Part shown: piece after piece, positions 1 to 11,976 of the stretch | Layout of the letters: each line of letters begins with the position of its first letter | Numbering within the stretch: position 1 is the stretch's first letter | Source of the DNA: Earliella scabrosa | Taxonomy: Eukaryota; Basidiomycota; Agaricomycetes; Polyporales; Polyporaceae | NCBI GenBank assembly: GCA_022605405.1 | Contig: JABYQQ010000003.1 | Coordinates: 930,001-994,000 of the forward strand | Direction of reading: 5' to 3' | Length of the DNA stretch: 64,000 bases | Notes under the pieces: generated by a model | Seen by the model: only the letters and a program-made list of their open reading frames with translations | Told to the model about the DNA's origin: nothing | Database searches by the model: none | Translations under genes and position numbers: made by a program

Positions 1-616
1 CTCGGAACGCGAGGAAGCCGTAACCGCGAGACTTGCCCGAGTTCATGTCCCACATAACGCGGGCATCGGAGAGGGTGCCGAACGCGCTGAACGCCTTCGC
101 GAGTACATCGTCGTTGACTTCGGGGCTAAGGTCGCCGACGAAGACGTGGTAGTGGTTGCTCGTGTCTTCCTTGTTCTGCTGGCCCTGGTACGCCCAGTTG
201 ACACGGATCTCGGTGTCGAAGATCTTGCGGCCGTTGAGAGTCTGGAGCGCCGTCTCCGCCGCGCGCATGTCCATGTACTCGACGAAACCATAGTTGAGGC
301 CACCGTGCTGGTAGTTGCGGTCCGGGATGATCTTCACATGCTGGACCGGACCCGCAACGGCGAAGATCTCCGTGAGCATATACTCGGTCACACGGGGACT
401 GAGGTTGCCAACGTAGAGGTGGGCCCTCCTCTGTCATAGCGGGGAAGCGTTGGTGGATGGCATAGGACGGAGGTGAAGGACGGAACGGAGGATTCAAATG
501 GCCAAGGAGAAGGAGGTGATCGAGGGGAGGCGTAGGCAATTAGCAACAGCAGGAGGGCGATCAGTGAGTCTACTTACGGGTGCCTCAGCCGCTGACATTG
601 GACTCATGGGGTTCAT
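1..616 (-). CDS. PUB1: Pub1/TIA-1-like RNA-binding protein, 3' end beyond the window
   Basis: RRM-type RNA-binding protein of the TIA-1/Pub1 family, which binds U- and AU-rich mRNA and acts in mRNA stability and stress granules. The ATG is at 616-614. Exon 1 is 578-616 (reads MNPMSPMSAAEAP) and ends at a gtaagt donor. Exon 2 runs from 430 to the left edge after an acag acceptor, in phase 0. Exon 2 encodes RRM1 with RNP motifs 'LYVGNLSPRVTEYML' and 'NYGFVEYMD', then the start of RRM2 with 'HVFVGDLSPEVND' and 'SRGYGFLAFR', all typical of Pub1/TIA-1. RRM3 and the C-terminus lie outside. A long CT-rich tract (coding-strand sense) sits upstream. The family call is firm; the tiny first exon is inferred from splice signals and phase. 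Confidence 0.88.
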
Positions 617-1050
617 GACGACAGACTGATAATGAAATCGTGAGTCCTAAAGTGACGGCCGATGGGTGCTGGATCGGGGCCAGGGAACGACGCGGTGATA
701 GGCACAGCGGGAAAATTGACAGAGAACGGAGAAGGAGACAAGTCCGTGAGCGACAGAGGAGATATGAGACAGAGAGGAGAGAGAGGAGCAGAGAGAGGAG
801 AGAGAGAGAAACGGAGAGGAAGAGAGACGAAACGGACAGACGAGAGAGCCTTTCAGGAGACAGTGGACCGTTGCAAAGATGCGCATCTCCCAAGCCGCCC
901 GCGTCCCTCCCCTCGGATATCTCCGGCCACCCCGTAATCAGCTGCAGTCCGTGCCACTGCCAATCCCTGCCCTGCGCTCGCAAATCCCACACATGCACAC
1001 CTACACAGACACCGAGCGGGGAAAGCGACTGCATTAGACCGACACTAATA
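617..1050. other. Intergenic: 5' flank of PUB1 and 3' flank of PHB1
   Basis: Holds no supported gene. It contains the strongly purine-biased tract described separately, which reads as a pyrimidine tract in the PUB1 promoter/5'UTR orientation. The long reading frames here on both strands are products of that low-complexity sequence. Confidence 0.6.
719..850 (-). repeat. GA/CT low-complexity tract upstream of PUB1
   Basis: About 130 bases are almost purely purine on the plus strand (repeated gagag, gaggag and agacg units), so CT-rich on the PUB1 coding strand. It lies roughly 100-235 bases upstream of the PUB1 start codon. Pyrimidine-rich stretches near transcription starts are common in fungal promoters, and that role is inferred here. 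Confidence 0.7.
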
Positions 1051-2331
1051 CTACTTGCGAGGGAAGTTGGGCGGGGTGGGCACGTTCAGCAGCACGTTCC
1101 CCCCTCCGCTCGGGATGTAGGTTACATTCGGATTCGACACCAACGACTGCACGATCGCCTTGCTCGCCTCGATTTTCCGGAATGCGATGAACCCATCGCC
1201 GGCCTTGTCCAGTGCCCTCGAGATCGTCGCAGCAGCCTCCGCCTCGCCTTCCGCACGGATGACGGCAGCCTGACGTTCTTGCTCCGCCTGAAGCGACATC
1301 AGCTAAGGTTCACACTCCGGCAGCACCCTCAAACGCACCTTTTCGACAATGAATTTTGCCCGCTCGGCATCTAAATGGACGCTTCCGTCAATGGGACAAA
1401 CTCGGTATTCGTCAGACACACGTACCTTGCTGGGCGATCTGCTTCGCCTCCACAGCCTGCACGCGGTGCACAATACACATCAACTCGTGGTCGGCCAACC
1501 TCAAACCGGAGAGCGTACCTGAGTGAATTCCTGTACGTGATTCCACGATCAGCGACATACAAACATGACGAAATTCAACTGGGCACCAACCTTGCCGAAC
1601 GTGAGATGGGTGATAGACACATCTTCCAACATGATGTTGAACTCTCCTGCACGTTGAAGAAGGTCTTCACGGATGCGGGATGACACCTGTCCGCGCAGTC
1701 AAGCACTGGCCTTCGGGCACACACGGGATTAGACGCACCACTTCACGCTGCGTGATCAGCTCCGCTGCGTCAAACTGAGCAACAATGCTCTTCAGCACTT
1801 CGTTTCCAATCGAAGGCAACACCCTCTCGTCGTAGTCCAGACCGAGGCTCTTGTAGATTCGTGGGAGGTGCTCGATGTCCGGTCGTGAGAGCACACGGAG
1901 GGTAATGGATACCATTTGCAAGTCCTTGGATCCTGTCGTGGTGGAAATATTCTACACGGGTCCTGAGCACCTCAAGACTCTAGCAACGGGTTCGGGGCTC
2001 ACCCTAGGCTTGATGCGGCAGTCATAGAGGATGGCCTTTTGAAGCCAAGGAACGAGGAAGTGAGTGCCCTCCGGAGTAGCCTTCACGCGTCAAGTATAAG
2101 CTGGTGGCAAATGAGACAGTCAGAGACCACGCACCTTGTCCTTCACCCCAGAGAACCGGTCAAACATCACTGCTCTGTAACCTCCCGGAACGTCGTAAAT
2201 GCTGGCCTGGAAGGCCGCTGCCGCGACAGCGACCGGCACTGCGAGGATCTCATCAGAGCCATTCTAGCACAAGGACGTTAACACTGGAGTTGCTAACCTA
2301 TAACGCGGTTGGCCAGCTGCGCGAAAGACAT
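1051..2331 (-). CDS. PHB1: Prohibitin 1 (mitochondrial inner membrane)
   Basis: Subunit of the ring-shaped prohibitin complex that scaffolds the mitochondrial inner membrane and modulates m-AAA protease. Nine exons: 2298-2331, 2135-2238, 2003-2080, 1739-1951, 1591-1686, 1519-1530, 1426-1456, 1339-1370 and 1051-1287; 278 residues, the usual family length. An N-terminal hydrophobic anchor (about residues 8-25) is followed by the band-7/SPFH domain ('[19 protein letters not shown]', '[19 protein letters not shown]') and the C-terminal coiled coil ('[19 protein letters not shown]'). The ATG at 2331 is chosen because exon 1 joins exon 2 in phase 1 through gttagc and cgcag to give the expected VPVAVAA anchor. 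Exon 6 is only 12 bases (codes EFTQ), with clean cag and gtacgc borders, and is needed for the conserved sequence. Confidence 0.95.
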
Positions 2332-2591
2332 GAGGGAACGAAAGAGGTCAGCAAGGAGCGAGCCAGGAGCGAGCTCGAGAACGCAAACGCGGGACGGCGC
2401 GTCACGTCTCGGCATCTCCCACGTGGACCCGATTTGGATCTGGCAAAGTCCGAACTCGGCGCCAAGCCACCTTTGAACTTGAAGTCGTAAACCCCGGGAC
2501 TATGTGCCATGTTGCCAACAGACGAGTTATCATAGCGTCTACATCTTCGATTGCACGCCAGGGCAGCTGAAGGAGAGTTACACCAACGTTG
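2332..2591 (-). promoter_or_regulatory. PHB1 5' flank
   Basis: Short gap between the PHB1 start and the ASNSD1-like 3' end. It carries a CACGTG palindrome near 2421 and a nearby tcacgtc, which resemble bHLH or bZIP sites. The function is inferred only. Confidence 0.3.
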
Positions 2592-4983
2592 TTAATCTCT
2601 GTCAGATAGGAACAAATCGCCCTTTCTATCCCCGTCTCCTGGAGCCATCCTGGCCGAATGGCTTCCAAATTGCATTGCTCTTTTCTTCCTCTGGCTTGCT
2701 TCTACGAGACCGAGTTTCCGTGCCGCCAGTCGTAACAGCAGCTTCTCTCCCATCCCCAACTCTAAACGTGGATCCGTCTTGAGATGTACCGGCAGTTGCG
2801 CCAGGAAGTTGACAACCGAAAGCGACAGGAACGGATGTCTCGTTTCCTTGCCCCAGGATGAAATCACGCGATCATCTCTGCCTAGATTTCTCCTCGGTAT
2901 GCGGTCTATCTCTAGTTGAAGCTTGCATAGAGGTGAGTCGTGAGCGGCCTAGAGAAGGATTGCGAAACATACTTCATTGATCACGGCTTCCCAGCCGGCC
3001 GCTTTGAACGCGGTTCGATGGCGTCCATAACCTCCAAGCAATTCGTCGGAACCTAGCCCGTTGAGCAGGACGCGCGCTTGACTCGTGTAGTCCTGCGGCT
3101 CTGCTTCGGGGTCAGATCGGATTTGCCCAATACCTCGTGCGGCGAAGTAGAGTGCGATCGCGAGACTCTGATGATGAATTGATCAGAGCATGATATGACA
3201 TCGAAAGGACGTAACGTACAAGGTCCATTACGGTCCTCGATGGGTACATGAGGGCCTCCACAGTAGCGCGTGCCCTCTGCGACTCCTGTTTACAAGGGTC
3301 ATCAATACGACGAGCGAACAGGCATTCATGTCGCCCACCTCAAAGGGTACGTTGATCTCGAGGAAGTTCCATTTACGATTTGGACGCAGTCTTCTGAGCT
3401 CCTCGACCTCTTGTAGACCAGTGAGGCGATCAGGCACGTCGTAGGTTACCTTGACAGTCGAGTAATCTAGGGGATTCTGTAGCTTCTGCTTCTTTTCGCG
3501 CTTGGGAAGTGCATAGATATTGCCTTCCACTTTCACCGCGAGTTTACGAGGATTTTCAAACGCGACATTGAGCAGGTCTATCGGCTCATCGGGATCGACG
3601 TGTCTGATGCCTTCGTTAGCAACCCTCTTAGAGTATGCAGAGGTCGCCAACCTATCGGCTAAGAAAGCGATCATGGTGGAGTCAATGCCACCACTGAAGA
3701 AGACTGCCACTCTAGCTTCACCCACAGCAGTCCTGTAAATCCCTGTCAGTATTATGCTGCTACGATGACAGCGTGGCTTACTCTCTGCGAGGTATGTTCC
3801 GTACTCGCAGCATGATGCTATGGTCCAGTTGCGTTATCAGTTCATCGACCGCTGTAGACAAGTGAGGTGGGATGCAGTCGAGGGAGTTCACTCTGGGAGG
3901 GTCATCGGGGATAGTTCGGTTCACTGTCGCCGGATTCGCCTGTAAGCAATCATTGTGTGAGGCTAATATCGATACGTCAGCGAAAGCGGCTTACAAAGGG
4001 CAGGCCATCCCCTGTAGAAAGACGAGTGAATGAGGTGATGCAAGACCGCATTTTTAGCAACTATCATGGGAAGGGTACTATGTGATTGTCGCGATGTCAT
4101 TCGCAACGAAGAGACTTACATCGATTGCAGCTAGCCGGTCCATATCAATAGCGTAGATGCTCTCCGTGGACAACTCCTCGAGGGCATGCCCTGGATCTGC
4201 TCCCGCGGACACAGACGTGAGCAAGAAGTATGGGCGGTTGGCATCAGGATAATGGACTAAGAGAGAGCGTCTACCGAGAGGATCTCGGGAGAAGTATACA
4301 TGTTTGGACCGATGCTGAAGACAACGAGTGAGTGCGGGCTCAATGTGCGAGTGAAAGGGATCCCGAACATGATAGAATAGAACTGCATAGCTAGTATGTC
4401 TAGCAGTTAGTAGGTGTTGGGTGGCGCCCGTTATGATCACTTACGGTCCCTCGATGTTTCCAAGGACGTGCACGATGTCATCGGCATTCAAACACGCCTG
4501 CAGCGCAGCGAACAATTTGCTTCCGTCATTTTCACTCGCCCCGACCTAGATATGCCATAAGCTGCCCGTCGTCGGTCAAGCTCCGGTACAGACTGACGTC
4601 CAAACCCTCAAACACCTGTATGGGTCGGTCAGCTCAGACACAAAAAGGGGGCCACGATCAAGCTTCACCTCTCCGTTCCAGCACAAGATATTGCCCTGTG
4701 CATCTGTATGGGGCTGAGTAATTGTCTCATCTCCTCTCAGTCGTAGCTCCGACGCGCAGAACGCTAGGTGCCATTGTTGAAGATCGCATTCAATCGTATT
4801 CTGAGCATCTGGACCTGTCATATGCATAAATATGATATCGCCTCCCTAATCTTCTGGCTCCCTTGACACACCTCTGAGGTTGATTGCGGCTTTCAGTTTC
4901 GGGAAAAGCACATCGAGTTGACTCGGCGTATCGCCCTGGTTGTCAATCGTTCTTCTCCGCAGAGAGAAGAGTATACCACACAT
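2592..4983 (-). CDS. ASNSD1: Asparagine synthetase domain-containing protein (ASNSD1-like)
   Basis: Two-domain amidotransferase-like protein. The N-terminus begins MCGILFSL; removal of Met would expose the Ntn-type Cys2 as in class II glutaminases, so the ATG at 4983 is preferred over in-frame upstream codons. Later exons carry 'RDPLGRRSLLVHYPDANRP', the ATP-PPase loop SGGIDST near 3690 (on 'VAVFFSGGIDSTMIAFLAD'), and the C-terminal ASNSD1 hallmark 'ASQRKKRAMQFGSHSARM' near 2660. The gene has many short introns, for example a donor after the conserved 'AINLRG' near 4870 with the acceptor before 'PDAQNTIECDL' near 4819, and one around 4564-4617. The reaction is unproven: ASNSD1 proteins are distinct from canonical asparagine synthetase. 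The 3' end is taken at the first in-frame stop. Confidence 0.88.
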
Positions 4984-5232
4984 ATTTGATCTTTGGGAAC
5001 GTAGGGAGATTATTAGCGATGGAAGAGCGCGTCTTCCTATTCTAAGGGTTGAACTTTTCATGATCTTGGAATTAGAGCGCTTATGAAAGAGATCGAAGAT
5101 CCCCACGTGCGCATGCGATCGAGATCTGAATTTTGAGGAGAGCCGGCAAGGGGACCGGTTCCCCACTCACTCTCTGTTCATCGACGTCTTCTTCGTATCG
5201 TTGGCTCTGTTCGACCCGTGACACCTCATGCT
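4984..5232. promoter_or_regulatory. Divergent promoter of the ASNSD1-like gene and DHR1
   Basis: A 249-base gap separates two head-to-head start codons, so both promoters and both 5'UTRs must fit here. No clear TATA box was seen. Confidence 0.5.
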
Positions 5233-8200
5233 ATGCAGCCTCGGGTGAGATTCAACGCCAGGGCCAGGCAGGGCGGGTCGCACAAGAAGAAGGCGAAACG
5301 AGCGAAGGAGAGAGACAATGCCCCTCCGGAAGAGGCAGACCCGAATGCACCCATTGTCGTGCCCAAGAGCGAGGCTGAAAGGGAGCAGGAGAGGAAAGCC
5401 AAGATGAGGGAAGAGGTGCGTCGCAGTCCGATACGCTTGTCACGCCCCATGCTGACACGGCATATGCTGATAGATGCTGGCCGAGTTGAACTCGAAGGCA
5501 AGCAGCAAGAAGAAGAAGAGGTTGGACAAGTACATTGTCCGTACATCATATGTTCAGATGATATGGAGCAACTGTCTCATGGTCTCTGTAGGAGAAGAAG
5601 TTGAAGCAAGAAGAGAGGCTTGTGCTCTTTGAGAAACTATCGTACGTGCTCTTCAGCGACGGTTCCACCGTGTCTCAACTGTTGCCCAAGGAAGAGTCAA
5701 GCTCAGGCATCTACCGCACTCGAGCTGCAGTCTTCTGCGACCCTTGGAACTGGCAAGGTGACCACGCATCAGCAAAGACTTGAACGGCTAGAAGACAAGG
5801 ATGTTCGACGTGCAATGGATGGACGTGCCGGCAGTTCTAAGCGTCGCCGCCGTAACGACCACTTGCTGGCTGAAACTAGTGATAGCGATGAAGGAGATGC
5901 CGAACAAATGGAGGTTGAACGTCCTCAAGAGACCAGCGACGAGGAACATCGCGCGTCAGAGGGCATGTCGCGTTCCAACCCTGTCGTGATCGTGGACTCC
6001 GGGTTCTCCACCACGATCCAGTCTCACGAGGATGATCTTACTGTCCTGCCCACCCCTGCGGCTGTCGGAAGCGCACTCAAGCGCAATGCCGATGGTTCCG
6101 TTGCTGCACCTCGAATATCGAAACGGAAGCCGAAGGGGGCGAAGGTGAGGACAAGCGTCCGTTGCGCGATATCCTACTCAGGACTTATCTGTTCTAGGGA
6201 GCGTTCTCGTCCTGGAAGGATAGACGTTTGAACGCGCGGGTACAATCCATTGAGAATAGCTCAGACTCATCTTTCGATAGTTCTGACTCAGCGTACGACT
6301 CGAACGAAGGAACTGAAGGCGAAACCGAGGACGAGGAGGGAAACGAGAATGAGAAAGGAAGGACTTCCGACGACGACTCGTCAATAGACGGAGCGCAGGA
6401 GGAGCGCGTTCCCGAGACGGATACGGGAACGAAAAGGAAACGACTAGGTTTCAAAGATTGGGCTATGAAGCAGCTCAGCGCCGCGAAAGGATATGTTGCA
6501 GCCCCACCCGACTCCTCCAGCGACCTTCCGCCAACACCAGGGGAACCCGACGCTGTCGCTCCGCCACCCAAGAAGCGGAAGACAGCGCATGACGATGGAC
6601 CGAGGGAGATGCGCGGACCCCTTGGAGAGGATTTGCAACTACTGCAGACCTCGTTCGCCAAGCAGTTGCAAGACGCCTCTAAACAAGGACCGGTAGGGCC
6701 ATCTTCAAGGACCCGGAAGGTGGTTATTGTCACGCGACCATCAGAAGTAGAAGAGGCTCGACTCCTACTGCCCATCGTCTCAGAAGAGCAGCCAATAATG
6801 GAGGCGATCCTTCTGAACAGCGTAGTCATCATATGTGGTGAAACGGGTAGCGGGAAAACGACGCAGGTCCCTCAGTTCCTGTACGAAGCAGGTTTTGGAG
6901 CTGCTGGCAGTGGTGAGAGATTCAGTTCTCACACACGACGCTGTCAACAATGTTGCTCATCAAAAGCACAGACAATCCTGGCATGATCGGTGTCACTCAA
7001 CCCAGACGAGTCGCGGCAATGTCAATGGCATCACGAGTTGCGCACGAGTTGTCATTGACTTCCACTCGTGTCTCGTACCAGATTCGGTACGACGCGACCG
7101 TGTCTCCGTCAACAGCGATCAAGTTCATGACCGATGGAGTCTTGTTGCGCGAGTTGGCGACCGACTTCTTGCTGAAGAAATACTCTGTCATCATCATCGA
7201 TGAGGCACACGAACGCAGCATGAACACGGACATCCTCATCGGCGTCCTCAGTCGAGTCGTCAAGCTACGAGAAGAGATGTGGAAAGACGGGAAGGATGAT
7301 ATCAAGGTCTGCATGCTCTGCGCTCATCCATGCGGGCTCCGCTTACACTGACCCTCCATAGCCATTGCGACTGATCATCATGTCAGCGACCCTCCGAGTA
7401 GCTGACTTCGCCGAGAACAAGACGTTGTTCTCCTCACCTCCTCCCATCATCAACGTCCCTGCGCGGCAACATCCTGTGACCATCCACTTCAGCCGCCGCA
7501 CATCATCCGACTACATTGGAGAAGCCATCAAGAAGGCCAGCAAGATCCACGCCCGACTGCCTCCCGGGGGCATTCTCATCTTCCTGACTGGTCAGAACGA
7601 GATCACTGGCGTTTGCAGGAAGTTGGAGGCGAGGTATGGCAAGAAGGCGTTGGAAGAGCGACGCAAAGCACGACGTCCTCTCCAGTCTCGTCTCAGCAAC
7701 CTTGCAGCTTCCCTCGGGGAAGATACTCCTAGTCGCGCCGTAGCCCCAGCCCATGGTCAGTGGTATCTACATCTGTAGAACATGTGCTAACCGGTCAACA
7801 CAGCTGATGTTGAAGCTGAGGATGTCGAGCTCGGACACGTGCAACGAGCAGACGAGTCTTTAGCGCTCGACGTTGACGGAGATGCTGATGCCGACGCCGA
7901 AGCACTGGACTCTGACGATGAAAACGAAGGCGATGATGAACTTGGTATCGATGCAGAGGAGTCTGATGGTGAGTGGCTACCAGTCGCCTGCTTCATCTCC
8001 GAAAGTTCATGATCTGTTCTCTAGTCCCCATGCATATTGTCCCATTATATGCGCTTCTTCCAAGCGAGAAACAGATGCAGGTATTCCAGCCGCCACCTCC
8101 TGGCACGCGGCTGGTGGTCGTGTCTACCAACGTTGCGGAGACATCGCTCACAATACCTGGCATCCGGTATGTGGTTGATTGCGGTCGTGCAAAAGAGGTA

Positions 8201-9710
8201 AGGGTGCAATGCATGGCTTGAGACCCTTCCGCTCATTAAACCCACAGCGGCGATACGACGTTGCCAACGGTATCCAAGCCTTCCAAGTTAGCTGGATTTC
8301 CAAGGCCTCCGCCGCACAGCGTGCTGGCCGCGCAGGCCGAACAGGGCCAGGGCACTGCTACCGCCTGTACTCTTCTGCCCTCTTCGAGAGCTACTTCGAC
8401 GCATTCTCCCAACCCGAGATCCTGCGCATGCCTATCGAGGGCGTCGTCCTGCAGATGAAGAGCATGCATATCGATGCCGTCGTCAACTTTCCCTTCCCAA
8501 CTCCACCCGACCGTGCCAGCCTTCAGAAGGCCGAGAAAGTCCTCACCCACCTTGGGGCCCTTTCGTCTCCCACCGCGACTGCCAAGGGCAACTCGACGCT
8601 TGGGGGCGCGATAACGGACATTGGCCGGACGATGTCCCTCTTCCCACTCTCGCCGCGGTTTTCCCGGATGCTCGTGAGCGGCCGGCAGCACGGCTGTCTT
8701 CCGTACGTCATCACGATCGTCTCTGCGCTCTCTGTCGGGGACCCGTTCCTGCGCGAGGAGGCGCTGGAGCAAGACAAGGAGTCTGACGAGGACGAGGAAG
8801 AAGACGAGGAAGTAAGCCACTTAACCAGCGAGGCCGTTCGCGCGAAGGCGGCTCGTAGGTTGCGCCGGAAGGCCTACTTCCAGTCGCAGCAACTGCACGC
8901 CGCACTAGGGAACTCGACTAGCGACGTTCTGCGCATCCTATCCGTCGTGGGCGCGTACGAATATGCGGGAGGGGGACACAAGTTCTGCGAGGAGCACTTT
9001 GTGAGACCAAAGGTCAGTGGGTCGCCAATTCCTGTCGCACGCAGCTCGCTAATAGGAGTGGACACTCTCAGGCTATGGAGGAGATCCACAAGCTGCGCGC
9101 GCAGATCAGCAGCATCGTGCAAACGAACTTCCCTGACGTCCAGACTGGCTTCGAGGCGAACCTCCGGCCACCCAGCGCTCTTCAGGTGCTTCCCGTTTAC
9201 GTCTGCTCGTTGCGCCCTCCCCGCTCACGCTTCCATCACAGCTGAAGGTCCTCCGACAACTCATCGCAGCCGGATTCATCGACCAGGTTGCCGTCCGCAA
9301 AGACATCGCGCAGAAGGGCCGCACCGAGGGCGCGGGCACGCAGTACACGACTTCGCGCGGAGTCGCGTACCAGGCACTAGGCATTCCCGACGAGGACGTG
9401 TTCATCCACCCGTCGTCGGTCCTCGCAAACCAACCCCCTCCCGAGTATATCGTTTATCTCGAGATTGTTCGCACATCGCGCGTGTATATCAAAGGTCGGT
9501 ACACCATTCTGGCAGACAGGAGTCGTTTTCGTCCTCATAGGATGCGTTGCAGGTCTGACAATCGTGAACGGGGCGTGGCTGTCGACTTTGGGCAAGTCGC
9601 TCTGCACGTATTCGAAGCCATTCAAGAGCAAAGAAGGGCAGTCCATGGTCATACCTCACTTCGGTCCTCAGGGATGGGAACTTCCGCCAATTAAGGAGGA
9701 TCAGAAGTGA
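5233..9710 (+). CDS. DHR1: DEAH-box RNA helicase Dhr1/DHX37 (18S rRNA processing)
   Basis: Nucleolar DEAH helicase that removes U3 snoRNA from pre-ribosomes during small-subunit assembly. Thirteen exons: 5233-5415, 5474-5536, 5592-5641, 5693-6144, 6198-6912, 6973-7306, 7362-7755, 7804-7968, 8025-8197, 8248-9012, 9072-9185, 9242-9494 and 9553-9710; 1272 residues. A basic N-terminus ('[18 protein letters not shown]') and an acidic Ser-rich linker precede the helicase core: Walker [15 protein letters not shown], '[14 protein letters not shown]', DEAH in '[15 protein letters not shown]', motif III SATLR, '[13 protein letters not shown]' and motif [16 protein letters not shown]2 and OB-fold regions follow, with an acidic insertion (DEDEEEDEE) near 8790. 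A second acidic insertion (exon 7804-7968) lies between the RecA-like domains, as in the DHX37 family. Confidence 0.95.
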
Positions 9711-10047
9711 CGGGTCTATGAACATCTCTCGAGTACACATGTATGATTGCTTACCTTCACAAATATCATGCCATGCTCACGCTGTTCTCGCTAGTACATG
9801 ACGATCTACTTCATACGACATGTAACAATCTTGCGTACACAAGTGAAGACTGCTGTATATCACTTTGATCTACACGCTACACGATACACGATGTTGGAGC
9901 CATTACCTTCCACCCCATCACGCCCAGCATGATACACCACAGCGAGATCCGGGCGCTGCTGCTCAGTACAGAATACAACGTCTATAGTCAACACGGACCA
10001 GCTTCTCGTGATGTCGTCGTACGTGGCACCCAGTATACAGGGCACGT
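9711..10047. other. Convergent 3' region of DHR1 and GND1
   Basis: Tail-to-tail gap containing the 3'UTRs of both neighbours. No gene or terminator structure could be supported. Confidence 0.5.
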
Positions 10048-11976
10048 TTAGGCGGAGTAGGTAGATGCAGACACGGAACCGCCACGGCCGGTCCAGTTGA
10101 TGTCTGCAACATAAGAATGATGAGTTGCATATATGTCAATGAGAGACGAAGCACATACGGATGTCCTCGCCGGCCTTGAGCTTGGAGTTCTCCTTGCCAG
10201 GGAGCACCTTGAAGGTGTGAGCACCGAAGTAGTCACGCTAGAAGAGAATGTCAGCCATTCTAACGCTTTGTTGAGATATCAGTCCACCAACCTGCGCCTG
10301 GAGGATGTTTGCGGGAACGATCTCGCTGCGGTAACCGTCGAAGAAGGCAAGCGCGGTCGAGAACGCCGGTGTCGGAATACCCCAGAGCACCGCCTGCGCA
10401 ACGATACGACGCCAGCCTGGCTGAGCCTTGTGGACGGCCTTGTTGAAGAAGTCATCAAAGAGCAATGACTCGAGCTTATCGTTCTTCTGATACGCCGCAG
10501 TGATGTCACCAAGGAAGACCGACTTGATGATGCAACCTCCACGCCACATCTGCGCAATACCGGCGTAGTTGAGGTTCCAGTTGAGCTATTGTGCAACATC
10601 ATGGATGAGTTGCCTATTTGCTGCTGTTCCAGGTAAGGGACTGACCTCCTTAGCGGTCTCACGCATGAGCATGAAGCCCTGAGCGTACGAGATGATCTTG
10701 GAGGCGTAGAGAGCCTGCTCAAGGTCGTCGATGAACTGCTTCTTGTCGCCCTTGAACGGCTCCTTTTGGGGACCAGCGATCTGCTTGCTAGCACGGACAC
10801 GCTCTTCCTTGAGGCCAGACAAGCAACGTGCGAACACGGCCTCGCCGATCAGCGTCACTGCAGTCAATTCTGAATACTCTCGATCGCGCAACATGATGTC
10901 ATTCATACGCACCAGGCATGCCAGCGTCGAGAGCAGCGATGGCAGTCCACTTGCCGGTACCCTTCTGACCAGCCTTGTCAAGAATCTTGGTTACGAGCGG
11001 CTCGCCATCGTCGTCCTTGAACTTGAGGATGTTGGCAGTGATCTCGATGAGGAAGGAGTCAAGGACACCCTTGTTCCAGGTGTTGAAAATGTCCGCAATC
11101 TCGTCCTCGTGGAGACCAAGGCCACGCTTGAGAATGTCGTACGCCTCAGCAATCAGCTGCATGTCACCGTACTCGATACCTTGGGTGCGTGTATGTCACG
11201 AAATGTACACAACCGGAAATGCACGTGTGAATGCTCTCACCGTTGTGGACCATCTTCACGTAGTGACCAGCACCAGTCTCACCGACCCAGTCACAGCACG
11301 GCTCGCCATTGACCTGAGCAGCGGTCTTCTGGAAGATCTCCTTGATGTGAGGCCACGCAGCGGGTGAACCACCAGGCATGAGTGAGGGACCATGACGAGC
11401 GCCCTCCTCACCACCGGACACACCAGAGCCGACGAAGAGAAGACCCTTGGCCTCGAGCTCCTGGGTGCGGCGGATGGAATCAGGGTAGTGGGAGTTACCG
11501 CCATCGATGATAATGTCTCCAGGCTCGAGGTGAGGGATGAGCTGCTGGATGAACTGGTCGACGGCAGGACCGGCCTTCACGAGGAGGATGATCTTGCGAG
11601 GACGCTTGAGCTTAGCGCAGAGCTCCTCAATGGACCAGGCGCCGACGATCTTGGTGCCTTTTCGAAGAAGGGTAAGCGTTAACGATGTCATCGGCTAGAT
11701 TATGGATTGCGCACCCTTTGCTTCATTAGCAAGGAAGTTGTCGACTTTGCTCGTCGTACGGTTGTATGCGACGACAGTGAAGCCCTTGTCGTTCATGTTG
11801 AGGATAAGGTTTTGGCCCTGAATGTATGCTATTGTAGGCGAGCGGATACTTCGAGGAAGATGGTACGCACCATGACGGCCAAACCGATGAGGCCAATGTC
11901 GCCGCTGCAGCGCATGTCGGTCATTCCTTGACAATCAAGACAGCGTAGGAGTAGGAACGTACACGGGCTGAGCCAT
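10048..11976 (-). CDS. GND1: 6-phosphogluconate dehydrogenase, decarboxylating
   Basis: Third enzyme of the oxidative pentose phosphate pathway: 6-phosphogluconate + NADP+ gives ribulose 5-phosphate + CO2 + NADPH, in the cytosol. It starts with a 14-base coding exon (11963-11976, MAQPV), then a 34-base exon (11871-11904, '[11 protein letters not shown]') forming the Rossmann fold, then exons from 11817 and 11657 downwards. Family motifs: '[19 protein letters not shown]', '[19 protein letters not shown]' (substrate-binding signature), '[12 protein letters not shown]' and a C-terminal '[15 protein letters not shown]' NADP-binding tail. Early splicing is set by gtacgt, gtgcgt and gtgcgc donors. 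The neighbouring window also holds 6-phosphogluconolactonase, the preceding step. Confidence 0.96.

Noticed and set aside
4984..5166. N-terminal extension of the ASNSD1-like protein
   Set aside because: The family needs Met-Cys at the start, found exactly at 4983; upstream residues are unrelated.
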